Position numbers and translations under genes: made by a program | Shown here: one piece after another, positions 37,526 to 44,920 of the stretch | How the letters are laid out: every line of letters starts with the position of its first letter | How positions within the stretch are numbered: position 1 is the stretch's first letter | Notes under the pieces: model-generated | The model's input: only the letters and a program-made list of their open reading frames with translations | Told to the model about the DNA's origin: nothing | Databases searched by the model: none | Source: Thioalkalivibrio thiocyanodenitrificans ARhD 1 | GTDB taxonomy: Bacteria > Pseudomonadota > Gammaproteobacteria > Ectothiorhodospirales > Ectothiorhodospiraceae | Reading direction: 5' to 3' | Length of the DNA stretch: 64,000 nucleotides | Assembly (NCBI RefSeq): GCF_000378965.1 | Contig: NZ_KB900536.1 | Location: 1,065,583-1,129,582, forward strand

Positions 37526-38988
37526 GGTTTACCTCCGGTACCGACCCGGTGGTGGTGTACCTGGCCGTGTGTACTGAACAGGCTTTCCGCCGTGTGATCC
37601 GTGCCCGGCTTGAACCACTGCAGCCGCTCGTGCAATGTCACCACCTCGCCCACGATAATCAGCGTGGGCGGCTGCACATCATGGTCCTTCACGATCTCGG
37701 GAAGCGTTTCCAGCGTACCCACCATGACCCGCTGGTTCTGGGTGGTGCCCTGCTCCACCAATGCGGCCGGAGTATTTGACGGCATGCCGTGGTCGATCAT
37801 TTCCCGGCAAATGACGGGCAGCCCCAGCAGGCCCATGTAGAACACCACCGTCTGACGCGGCTGGGCCAGCATGTTCCAGTTGAGATCGATGGTGCCATCG
37901 CGCAGATGCCCGGTGGCGAACACCAATGCCTGAGCATAATCCCGATGGGTGAGCGGAATGCCGGCGAAGGCGGCACAACCCGCAGCGGCGGTGATGCCGG
38001 GTACCACCTGGAATGGAATTCCCTCCTGCATGAGGGTATCGATCTCCTCACCGCCACGGCCGAAGATAAACGGATCGCCTCCCTTGAGACGCAGCACCCG
38101 CTTGCCCTCCTTGGCCAGTCGCACCAGCAGGCGATTGATGTCCTCCTGTGGCAGCGTGTGCTGATTGCGCTTCTTGCCCGCGTAGATCATCTCCGCGTCA
38201 CGGCGCACCAGTTCCAGGATGGCCGGCGATACCAGGTTGTCGTGGACCACCACATCCGCCAGCTGCATCAATCGAAGGGCACGAAAGGTGAGCAGATCCG
38301 GGTCGCCGGGACCGGCGCCCACGAGAAACACCTCGCCGCCCGAATCGCGCTGGTCAAGGCCGGTTTCGACCGCCCGGTCCAGGGCCTCCCGGGCCGCATC
38401 CTCCCTGCCGGACAGAAACAGTTCCGTCACAGGCCCCTCCAGAAGGCGTTCCCAGAAGCGGCGCCGCAGCTCGCCGTCGGCGATACGCTCCTTTACCCGC
38501 AGACGGTAGCCTTCCACCAGGGCGGCCAGGCGGCCGTAGGCGGCAGGAATGAAGCTTTCGATACGGGAACGGAACAGGCGTGCCAGCACCGGCGAGGATC
38601 CGCCGGTTGAAATGGCCACCTGAAGCGGGGAACGATCCACCATGGAGGGGGTAATGAAGCCGCACAACTCCGGCTGGTCCACCACGTTGACCGGGATCGA
38701 GCGCTGCATGCACAACTCCGAGACGCGGCGATTGACCTGCTGATCATCCGTGGCGGCGATCACCAGCACACGGTCGACTACGTCGTCGTCCTCGAAGCCA
38801 CGCGCCAGGTGCTCGATGGCATCCTGCCCTTTCAGCGCCTGCAGTTCGCCGCAGAGAGCGGGCGATACCACCGTGACCCGGGCATGGGCCTTGCGCAGCA
38901 GCGAGACCTTGCGGTACGCGATGGGACCGCCGCCCACCACCAGACAGGGACGCCCCTCGAGCCGCATGAAGATGGGAAAGAAGTCCAT
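37522..38988 (-). CDS. cysG: Siroheme synthase CysG
   Basis: A 488-residue bifunctional enzyme turning uroporphyrinogen III into siroheme. The N-terminal dehydrogenase/ferrochelatase has NAD loop 'CLVVGGGPIAYRKVSLLRKA' and the 'TGGSSPVLARLFRSRIE' segment. The C-terminal SUMT methylase (from about residue 225) has 'VFLVGAGPGDPDLLTFRALR' and 'RLKGGDPFIFGRGGEE'. Siroheme is the DsrAB cofactor, so location 6.4 kb from dsrA is meaningful, though CysG also serves assimilation. Confidence 0.95.
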   Translation of the reverse strand: MDFFPIFMRLEGRPCLVVGGGPIAYRKVSLLRKAHARVTVVSPALCGELQALKGQDAIEHLARGFEDDDVVDRVLVIAATDDQQVNRRVSELCMQRSIPVNVVDQPELCGFITPSMVDRSPLQVAISTGGSSPVLARLFRSRIESFIPAAYGRLAALVEGYRLRVKERIADGELRRRFWERLLEGPVTELFLSGREDAAREALDRAVETGLDQRDSGGEVFLVGAGPGDPDLLTFRALRLMQLADVVVHDNLVSPAILELVRRDAEMIYAGKKRNQHTLPQEDINRLLVRLAKEGKRVLRLKGGDPFIFGRGGEEIDTLMQEGIPFQVVPGITAAAGCAAFAGIPLTHRDYAQALVFATGHLRDGTIDLNWNMLAQPRQTVVFYMGLLGLPVICREMIDHGMPSNTPAALVEQGTTQNQRVMVGTLETLPEIVKDHDVQPPTLIIVGEVVTLHERLQWFKPGTDHTAESLFSTHGQVHHHRVGTGGKP

Positions 38989-39009
38989 GGAATGCTCCCG
39001 CGCAGGGGG

Positions 39010-39282
39010 TCAGGAAATGCCGGCCTCGGCAATCAGTGCATCGAGTTCGCCTTCCATGTCCAGCTCCACCAGGTCATCGTAGCCGCCCACATGGCGGTCA
39101 CCAATAAAGATCTGCGGCACACTGCGCCGCCGGGTCATGCGAAACATCTTCGCCAGTTCTTCCCGGTCCCGGTCCACCCGGACCTTTTCCAGATGGCCTC
39201 CAAGCCCCCTGCGCACCAGCAGGCGTTCGGCCCGGTCGCAATAGGGACAGATCGCGGTGCAGTACATGCGAATCACGCTCAT
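39010..39282 (-). CDS. grxC: Glutaredoxin 3
   Basis: A 90-residue dithiol glutaredoxin. The redox site CPYC is in 'MYCTAICPYCDRAERLLVRR'. The glutathione-binding 'SVPQIFIGDRHVGGYDDL' has the cis-Pro and GG motif. Start ATG 39282 gives the family-typical 'MSVIRMYC'; the longer ORF has no similarity. It is upstream of cysG on the same strand with a 21-bp gap, so probably co-transcribed. Confidence 0.92.
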   Translation of the reverse strand: MSVIRMYCTAICPYCDRAERLLVRRGLGGHLEKVRVDRDREELAKMFRMTRRRSVPQIFIGDRHVGGYDDLVELDMEGELDALIAEAGIS

Positions 39283-39325
39283 GGCGGAGCTTTCCGTGGG
39301 CTTTGCGTTCAGGGCTGGGAAAGCC

Positions 39326-39796
39326 TCAGTTGAGGCGCTTGAAGACATCCATCTCGGCCGGATCAAAACCCGCCTTCTCATACCATCTGCGCGCCGCCTC
39401 GAGATCACGCTCGACCCCGTTGCCCTGCTCGTACATCATGGCAAGTGTGGTCTGGGAACCGGCAAGTCCCTGATTGGCGGCCAGTTCGAACCAGTGTGCG
39501 GCCTGCCTTGCATCCTGCTCAAGGCATTCGCCTTCCAGGAACATGAAGCCCAGACCGTGCTGGGCCATGGCGTGGCCCTGGTCGGCTGCGGCGCGCATCC
39601 ACCGGGCGGCGGCGTCCGGATTCGGTGTGCCGCCCAGACCGTTCTGGCACATGATGGCCACCCGATACTGGGCCTCGGCGTTGCCGCCCTCGGCCAGGGG
39701 CGTCAGCAACTGCATCGCCCTTGCGAAGTGCTTGGCCTCGAAAGCGGAAATGCCGCTTTGCAGGTCCATGTGGTCGTTGTCTGCAGATTGCTTCAT
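39326..39796 (-). CDS. Sel1-repeat protein
   Basis: A 156-residue protein with at least three Sel1-like (TPR-type) repeats: 'AEAQYRVAIMCQNGLGG', 'AMAQHGLGFMFLEGECLEQD' and 'AGSQTTLAMMYEQGNGVERD'. Each ends in 'AxxWxxxAAxQG' type helices. Such repeats form protein-binding superhelices. There is no signal peptide, so it is probably cytosolic. ATG 39796 is chosen for AGGA upstream; ATG 39826 is possible. It is first of the minus-strand run through grxC and cysG. Confidence 0.8.
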   Translation of the reverse strand: MKQSADNDHMDLQSGISAFEAKHFARAMQLLTPLAEGGNAEAQYRVAIMCQNGLGGTPNPDAAARWMRAAADQGHAMAQHGLGFMFLEGECLEQDARQAAHWFELAANQGLAGSQTTLAMMYEQGNGVERDLEAARRWYEKAGFDPAEMDVFKRLN

Positions 39797-39826
39797 CAAT
39801 CCTGGTACCCGTGATTTGTCCGGCAT

Positions 39827-40371
39827 GAGAAAGTTCAGATGCAGGACAGGATGCCCTGCGGGGATGCGCCGCGGAGGGCGGCGGGCCGGAATTTATCCCA
39901 GCTTGCTAAAGGGTCATGGTGACGCAAAGACATGGCCCTCAGGAACCCTCTCAATGGGGATATACGCCGTCCGAAGCGGCCACCGCTATAATCCGGGCCT
40001 TGGCACAAGGCCCCTACAGCCGCCGGGAACACGCCGGTTTACGCGGTTTCGCGGCCGAACGAGGCCCGGGATCACCCATCAGTCCTTGCGCAGGTTGCAG
40101 AATGCCCGAAAGCCAACACGCCTTACAGGATACTGCGGCCATTATACTGCCCTGCATGCAGAAGGTCGCCACCGGGCCGATTCGCGAGCACTTGGTCTGT
40201 GCGGGTCCCCCGGGCCTGCGGCATCCGGAGCGGGCGAAGACCCCAAGGGTCGGCACGGTCATGGTCCGCTGTGTGCAGGGCCCCGTTTCCGCTCACGACC
40301 GGTTCATTGGCTGAGCAATCCGAGCAACCCTACTCCAACAGCAGTATTCGCGGAGTTCCGCGATCGAATCC
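39827..40371. other. Divergent gap of about 550 bp, TATAAT box, no gene recognised
   Basis: This lies between the Sel1 gene (minus) and a 66-codon gene (plus). TATAAT occurs at 39987-39992 on the plus strand, which would leave a leader of nearly 390 nt before 40384. No tRNA, sRNA homologue or riboswitch was recognised; the ORFs here lack features. A long untranslated leader or an unrecognised small RNA is possible. Confidence 0.35.
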
Positions 40372-40383
40372 GAGGAGATGAAC

Positions 40384-40584
40384 ATGGACAACAAGACCTA
40401 CTACGAGACCACGACCAAGATGGAAAGCGTCGGCGTGGACGAAGCCTACATCCTGGGCTGGCAGACCGGCTTCCTGCACAATCCGAAGCTCGAAGAACAG
40501 CGCGTGACCGAGGCCTACGAGGCCGGGTACAACGACGGGCGGGAAGGCAAGACCGACGGCTACAACAACTGGACGAAGCAGTAA
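40384..40584 (+). CDS. Small conserved-looking protein of unknown function
   Basis: A 66-residue soluble acidic protein, aromatic-rich, with 'YILGWQTGFLHNPKLEEQRV' and a repeat-like 'EAYEAGYNDGREGKTDGYNN'. ATG 40384 is preferred over 40378 because GAGGAG (40372-40377) then sits 6 nt upstream. GWQxGF and AGYNDGREG resemble each other and suggest two copies of a short helix motif. The family was not recognised. Good coding signal and ribosome site make it a real gene. Confidence 0.7.
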   Translation: MDNKTYYETTTKMESVGVDEAYILGWQTGFLHNPKLEEQRVTEAYEAGYNDGREGKTDGYNNWTKQ

Positions 40585-40589
40585 AGGCT

Positions 40590-40661
40590 GTCCGTGGTCA
40601 GTGGTCCGTTGTCAGTTGAAAAAGGCAGAAATCAACTGACTACGGACCACTGACCACGGGC
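40590..40661. repeat. Heptad-repeat hairpin between convergent genes
   Basis: A 30-bp left arm at 40590-40619 and right arm at 40632-40661 match at 28 of 30 positions around a 12-nt loop. The words are GTCCGTG, GTCAGTG, GTCCGTT, GTCAGTT. They start 5 bp after the stop of the 66-codon gene and end 4 bp before the stop of the 212-codon gene on the other strand. The word family is the one at 37083. Confidence 0.9.
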
Positions 40662-40665
40662 AAAC

Positions 40666-41304
40666 TCAGTCCTCGGCCATGGGGCGGACCGGGCCCGCTT
40701 TGCCGGGGCCGGAGCGGTCGTCGGAGCCCGCCAGCAGGGCATCGAGGGAGGCCGTGTACTTCTCAACGGCCTCCGGGCCCTCGATGGCGACCACCTGGTC
40801 GATGGCCCATTGTCGGTTGGCGGGGCCAAGGGTCTCGCTGACCCATTCGGCGAAGGCCCGCAGCAAGCCGAACCCCGGGCCCTCAACGAGGCTGTACTTG
40901 CACTCCGCATACACGCTGTTGCGCGCGTTCAGCTTCTCTATGAAGGCACGCCGGTAATCCGCCGGCGTCATGTGCTTCTGGTCCTCGGGCGGGCGGTTGT
41001 CCGCGCGATTCTCCTCCACCAGACCTGCCAGGCGCAGTGCCATGGCGGTGATGAAGCGAGCCCGTTCCTCTTCGGTAAACTTGCCGTACACCTGGTGATC
41101 CGTGAGGTGCAGCAGGAAGATCGCAAACTCCTCGATCACGTCGAGGCGTTGATACTGGGTTTGCGTCTCGAACGCCTCGTTCTCGAGATTCAACACGCCG
41201 TTGCATGCCACACGCCAGGCATTGGCGGCGCTCACCGTGGCCACATCCTCCAGGGTGCGGGCACGGTCCCCCTGCTTCCAGCGATTGCGCAGCCGAAGGC
41301 TCAT
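40666..41304 (-). CDS. Conserved hypothetical protein, last gene of the dsr-divergent operon
   Basis: A 212-residue soluble protein, mostly alpha-helical, with no signal peptide or obvious motif. 'DVIEEFAIFLLHLTDHQVYG' and 'ARFITAMALRLAGLVEENRA' are amphipathic helices; 'NSVYAECKYSLVEGPGFGLL' is distinctive. The ATG at 41304 overlaps the DUF3050 stop (ATGA), so it is translated with that gene. The family was not recognised. The C-terminus is Gly/Pro/Asp-rich and probably disordered. Confidence 0.75.
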   Translation of the reverse strand: MSLRLRNRWKQGDRARTLEDVATVSAANAWRVACNGVLNLENEAFETQTQYQRLDVIEEFAIFLLHLTDHQVYGKFTEEERARFITAMALRLAGLVEENRADNRPPEDQKHMTPADYRRAFIEKLNARNSVYAECKYSLVEGPGFGLLRAFAEWVSETLGPANRQWAIDQVVAIEGPEAVEKYTASLDALLAGSDDRSGPGKAGPVRPMAED

Positions 41305-42083
41305 GCCGCCACCTTCAGGCTGGCGCTTACACCATCCCAGAAGCGCAGGCGTGCCTCGATGGCCGCGCGCGCCGCCTCCTCCGCCTCCCGAATCTTCCGG
41401 GGATCGCCGCCGCACAGCATGTCCAGCATGCGAAGCGAGAGCGGGCCATGGGAGCCCTCATCCAGATGAATATGTCGCTGGAGGTAGAGGTGAAACATCG
41501 GTGCATCCTGCTCGGCGATGCCCATACGGGCAAGCAGTGAACGGAACATGCCGGGAATGACGTGCTCGCGGCCCAGGGCGAGCGCCGCGGCCACCACGTG
41601 GGGCCTGCCGGTGCCGATAAAGGCGAAGGTGCTCTTCATGAACTCCACGGACGGCGCCGGCGCGATGCCGGCAGCGAGCGCGGCCTCGATTCCCTCGCTG
41701 GCAGCGAGGTTCACAAAGCGCATCGCCCCCCGGGGGTCGGCACCCAGTTCCGACATGGCGCCGCAATACAGCTCGAAATGACTGAGACAGCGTTCGCCTC
41801 CGTCCGGCCCCGGGATACGGTCGGACTCCTCTTCCAGCACCAGCTCATTGATGAACCGGCACACGGCCGCATCGGGGGCCGGAGTCCAGGGATACCGGGC
41901 CGGGGCGATGTGATGCTGAATGAATTTGAGCAGGGACATGAAATCCCATACCGCGTAGACATGGTGTTCCATGAAGCGGCGAAGGTCGTGGAGATCACCC
42001 AGTCCGTAAACCGGGTGTGCCTCGAGCCGATCGCGCAGGGGCGCGATGATCCCGGGGTCAAAACGGATCGGCTGACTGGACAT
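41301..42083 (-). CDS. DUF3050 protein (heme-oxygenase-like fold)
   Basis: A 260-residue protein. 'LRRFMEHHVYAVWDFMSLLK' is the DUF3050 signature. It also has 'ELVLEEESDRIPG...LSHFELYCGA' and 'YLQRHIHLDEGSHGPLSLRM'. The spaced Glu/His residues match heme-oxygenase-like diiron oxidases, suggesting a non-heme iron O2 enzyme; this is inferred from residue pattern. Start ATG 42083 is chosen by homology style. It lies in the operon running away from dsrA. Confidence 0.8.
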   Translation of the reverse strand: MSSQPIRFDPGIIAPLRDRLEAHPVYGLGDLHDLRRFMEHHVYAVWDFMSLLKFIQHHIAPARYPWTPAPDAAVCRFINELVLEEESDRIPGPDGGERCLSHFELYCGAMSELGADPRGAMRFVNLAASEGIEAALAAGIAPAPSVEFMKSTFAFIGTGRPHVVAAALALGREHVIPGMFRSLLARMGIAEQDAPMFHLYLQRHIHLDEGSHGPLSLRMLDMLCGGDPRKIREAEEAARAAIEARLRFWDGVSASLKVAA

Positions 42084-42225
42084 GGACTCGGCCTCCCGTG
42101 GAGCAATGAATGCCTGGGTCATACATGGAAACGCCGCCTGTCCGGTCACGACCCGGGCAGACGGCGCGAAGGCAAACCGGGTCGGCATGCGCAAACCCGG
42201 GGAGGGAGATCACCCTCCGGTCATC

Positions 42226-42429
42226 TTACCGGCGGGAGCCCTTTTCCTCGTGGGCGATGTCCACCAGTTCCATGGCGATATCGCGGTACTTCTGACGATA
42301 CGCATGCAAGGGGTGACCTTCGGGGGCCAGATAATACTCCTCGGGCTCGACGCCATTGGCATGTTCGTACTCGATGAACTTCTTCTGCATCTCGAGCATC
42401 TGCTTGATCAGTTCCTGCTTCTTGCTCAT
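42226..42429 (-). CDS. Small helical protein in the dsr-divergent operon
   Basis: A 67-residue protein opening 'MSKKQELIKQMLEMQKKFIE'. It continues YEHANGVEPEEYYLAPEGHP and ends with 'KYRDIAMELVDIAHEEKG'. It is two helices joined by a Pro/Tyr loop, likely soluble. ATG 42429 has GGAGG 11 nt upstream; the longer ORF to 42804 only reads the intergenic repeat. The family was not recognised. Confidence 0.7.
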   Translation of the reverse strand: MSKKQELIKQMLEMQKKFIEYEHANGVEPEEYYLAPEGHPLHAYRQKYRDIAMELVDIAHEEKGSRR

Positions 42430-42546
42430 CGCTTTCTTGGCCTCCGATTGATTCGGTGTGGCGGAGTGGCTCCGAAACTGCCCCGGAATATAGCACCGCC
42501 CTCCAAACCGCCTTAACCCCCCTAAGGGGATATAAATGCAGTGGCT

Positions 42547-42660
42547 AGTCTCAAGTGGCAAGTGGCAAGGGAACCCACCCAAACCCCGGCCCTCACCCTG
42601 AGGAAGAGGAAGTGAATGATTTTGCCTTTCCTTGCCACTTGAGACTTGAGACTTGAGACT
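42547..42660. repeat. Heptad-repeat hairpin downstream of the DsrC paralogue
   Basis: The left arm at 42547-42570 uses AAGTGGC words. The right arm at 42630-42660 reads CTTGCCA then three CTTGAGA words. Both share CCTTGCCACTTG and AGACT ends and differ by the number of internal heptads. The right arm runs to within 5 bp of the stop codon of the DsrC-like gene (42665-42667). It separates that gene from the 67-codon gene. Confidence 0.85.
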
Positions 42661-42664
42661 GCCT

Positions 42665-43006
42665 TCAATATCCGCCCTTGCGGCGGCTCTCCGGCAGGCC
42701 GGCGATCCGGCCCCCCTGCTTGCTGGGATCCAGCGGGAAGAGGTCATAGATAGTCTTCGCGTCGACGCTCTTGTCATCCCACTTGGCCTGCATGGCCTTG
42801 ACAATGGTACGGGTATTGGGCTGATTCTCGTTGTTGTTGATGTACTCGTCGCGCAGATAATGGATCAGATCCCAGTGCCGCTCGGTCAGTTCGATACCTT
42901 CCTTGGCCGCGATGGCCTCGGCCACCTTCTCGCTCCAGTCACCGATGTCCTCCAGGTACCCCTTGTCATTGGTCTCAATGGTGACCCCATCCACTTCCAG
43001 ACTCAT
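42665..43006 (-). CDS. DsrC/TusE-family protein lacking both C-terminal cysteines
   Basis: A 113-residue DsrC-fold protein. The N-terminus 'MSLEVDGVTIETNDKGYLED' and 'LTERHWDLIHYLRDEYINNN' align with DsrC. The C-terminal arm, which in DsrC ends 'KQACKYAGLPKPTGCV', here reads 'SKQGGRIAGLPESRRKGGY'. Both redox Cys are gone, so it cannot carry a persulfide or trisulfide. Such Cys-free members have been proposed as regulatory (RspA-type). It is co-directional with the Cas6-like gene. Confidence 0.9.
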   Translation of the reverse strand: MSLEVDGVTIETNDKGYLEDIGDWSEKVAEAIAAKEGIELTERHWDLIHYLRDEYINNNENQPNTRTIVKAMQAKWDDKSVDAKTIYDLFPLDPSKQGGRIAGLPESRRKGGY

Positions 43007-43071
43007 CGAATCATCCTCCTGCAGAAAATGTGGTTTATCGGGTTAAAGACACATCAAGCTCTGAATTCCGC

Positions 43072-43761
43072 TCAGCTTCCCTGCTTGCCCTGCACCGGGG
43101 CGACATCCTTGTGGCCTATGAACAACCCGCAGCCCATGAGCCGCCGCGGCCCGATCCCGGCACGCTGAAGCAGCACCGAGGAATACGGGTCCAGGTCGGC
43201 CACCATGAGGCTGCGCGTGAATACCTCGCCCTCGGGCGTATGCAGCACATGACTGCGGCCGCACAGCAGTTTTGACACCGGCACATCCAGCTCCCGCAGA
43301 TGCCGGGCCGCCTCACGCAGAAAGTCCTCCTCGTCCTGTGTCGCCCGGGCCACCACATAGCGGGCCAGCAACGCCGGCTGAGGCTGCAGGGGGATCACGC
43401 TCGCCTCGCCAAGGCTGAGTTCGAAGCCATCCAGGTCGAACCGCTGCCCGGCCAGGTCACGGGCATTCTCCAGGCGGTGCCGGGGCAGGCGCAGGCGAAA
43501 GCGGGCCCGGCGGGAGAGATGCAGCACATCGTGCTCCGGATCCTGCGGACGGTACCAGCCATTGCCGGATTCCGCCCCGTGGATCAGGTGGATACCGGCA
43601 TGCTCCTCGTCCTCCAGCCAGGGCAGCACCCGGCGCACCGCGCTGGACAGGGCATAGGCGTGGTCCAGAGGCAGGCAGCGGCAGTCGATGCGGTAGGACA
43701 CATCGACCACGTCATCGGGCAACTGCTCGACTCCGGTTTGCGGCATTTCATCCCAGTACAT
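43072..43761 (-). CDS. Orphan Cas6/Cmx6-like RNA endonuclease-family protein
   Basis: A 229-residue protein matching the MYXAN-type Cas6 (Cmx6) pattern. It has 'CRCLPLDHAYALSSAVRRVL' with the conserved His, 'GIHLIHGAE', 'LHLSRRARFRLRLPRHRLEN' and the C-terminal glycine-rich loop 'GIGPRRLMGCGLFIGHKDV'. Cas6 proteins cut CRISPR RNA hairpins. No CRISPR array or other cas gene is in the window, and the gene sits between sulfur-oxidation genes. Whether it keeps nuclease activity is unknown. Confidence 0.8.
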   Translation of the reverse strand: MYWDEMPQTGVEQLPDDVVDVSYRIDCRCLPLDHAYALSSAVRRVLPWLEDEEHAGIHLIHGAESGNGWYRPQDPEHDVLHLSRRARFRLRLPRHRLENARDLAGQRFDLDGFELSLGEASVIPLQPQPALLARYVVARATQDEEDFLREAARHLRELDVPVSKLLCGRSHVLHTPEGEVFTRSLMVADLDPYSSVLLQRAGIGPRRLMGCGLFIGHKDVAPVQGKQGS

Positions 43762-43773
43762 ATGCGTACATCC

Positions 43774-43965
43774 CTATGACATGGGTGAAGTGAACGCCGC
43801 CTCGATCTGCTCCTCCCAGTCCGGAGGTGTATCCGGAAAAGGCGGCTTCACGTCGGAACTCAGGAATCGCTCGCCCTCCCGGGCGCGCTGGCGCACGAGT
43901 TCCAGCAGTTCCTGGAAGGACTGCAGGTCGTGATTCTGCATCAGGACTTCACTCAACCAGAGCAT
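43774..43965 (-). CDS. Small acidic protein in the dsr-divergent operon
   Basis: A 63-residue protein, 'MLWLSEVLMQNHDLQSFQEL' then a charged helix and a Pro-rich end ('SDVKPPFPDTPPDWEEQIEA'). ATG 43965 follows TGAGGA, 10 bp after the TauD-like stop; a longer start at 43989 would overlap that gene. It is 12 bp upstream of the Cas6-like gene, so probably co-translated. The family was not recognised. Confidence 0.7.
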   Translation of the reverse strand: MLWLSEVLMQNHDLQSFQELLELVRQRAREGERFLSSDVKPPFPDTPPDWEEQIEAAFTSPMS

Positions 43966-43975
43966 GGTATTTTCC

Positions 43976-44920
43976 TCAGGTTCCGGCAATCCGGTCCAGA
44001 TATCGGGCCCGGTAGATCAGCCGTTGGTGACCCCCGCCGGCATCATCCCTGAACCCGGTGCGCGCATGCAGGACGTTGTTGCATACCACGCCCTCACCGG
44101 GGCGCAGCCGGTAGCGCAGGATATCCGGATTGTCGTCCCCGCCGAGCAGTTCCCGGATGCGCGCGGCCGCGGCCCGGGTGGGCCCGTCGTCCCGCCACCG
44201 GATATTGCGGAGCCTCGCCGTGTAGCGCATGTGAAGCCGGCCGCTGGCCGGGTCGACACTGAAAACCGGACCGCTCTGGGCCTCCCGCAGGGTCTCGCCG
44301 TTGACCACGTTGGGGGGAATGGTGAAGGCCCGGGGGTGGCTCAGTGCCTCGATCCAGGCCGGATTCTCGTCGCGCAGGCGGATATAGAGCAACTCGTGAT
44401 CCATGTAGGCGTTCTCGCCCCCCTCCGGGGCATCGGAGACACAATGCAGCAGCATGGCCCGGATACGCCTGTGGGGCGGGTTGTAGTAGCCGTCACAGTG
44501 CCAGCTGAGCGGGCGGTCGGTATAGGGAATGTACTCGCCCTGAGGGCCGCCCGGGGTCACGCGCAGTTCACTGACCCCGTCCTCTTCCGCGCACAGGTTG
44601 TTGTCCAGTCGGACCAGACCCAGAGCCGCGGCGAAACGCCTCACCTGGCCCCGGTCCATTGCCCGCCCCCCGTCACTGCAGCGATAGAACACCATATTAA
44701 AGCGCGATACCCGCTCCAGAAGAGCCGCGCGCTCCGCCGCCGTCAGGTCTTCGGGGTTGCCCACGGGGACCATCAGGCGTTCCGGCTCGAGGAGACCGCC
44801 GGCCAGTTTGGTCTCCCGCCATCGCCTGTACGCCCGATCCTCCGTCAGGAGAAACGGTGAAACGCCGGAGAACGGGGTCTCGGGCAGGCGGTCCACGGCA
44901 GTTGCGGAATTCGTCGTCAT
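43976..44920 (-). CDS. TauD/TfdA-family 2-oxoglutarate/Fe(II) dioxygenase
   Basis: A 314-residue oxygenase. The Fe-binding HxD is in 'SWHCDGYYNPPHRRIRAMLL'; the distal His is in 'GEGVVCNNVLHARTGF', with the 2-oxoglutarate Arg in 'QRLIYRARYL'. 'EGGENAYMDHELLYIRL' is also family-typical. It is the first gene of the operon transcribed away from dsrA. The substrate is unknown; a sulfonate or a small sulfur compound would fit the setting but is not shown. Confidence 0.85.
   Translation of the reverse strand: MTTNSATAVDRLPETPFSGVSPFLLTEDRAYRRWRETKLAGGLLEPERLMVPVGNPEDLTAAERAALLERVSRFNMVFYRCSDGGRAMDRGQVRRFAAALGLVRLDNNLCAEEDGVSELRVTPGGPQGEYIPYTDRPLSWHCDGYYNPPHRRIRAMLLHCVSDAPEGGENAYMDHELLYIRLRDENPAWIEALSHPRAFTIPPNVVNGETLREAQSGPVFSVDPASGRLHMRYTARLRNIRWRDDGPTRAAAARIRELLGGDDNPDILRYRLRPGEGVVCNNVLHARTGFRDDAGGGHQRLIYRARYLDRIAGT

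Noticed and set aside
40199-40314. Short plus-strand ORFs in the 39.8-40.4 kb gap as genes
   Set aside because: No ribosome site, no recognisable motif, and Pro/Arg-rich composition of chance frames.
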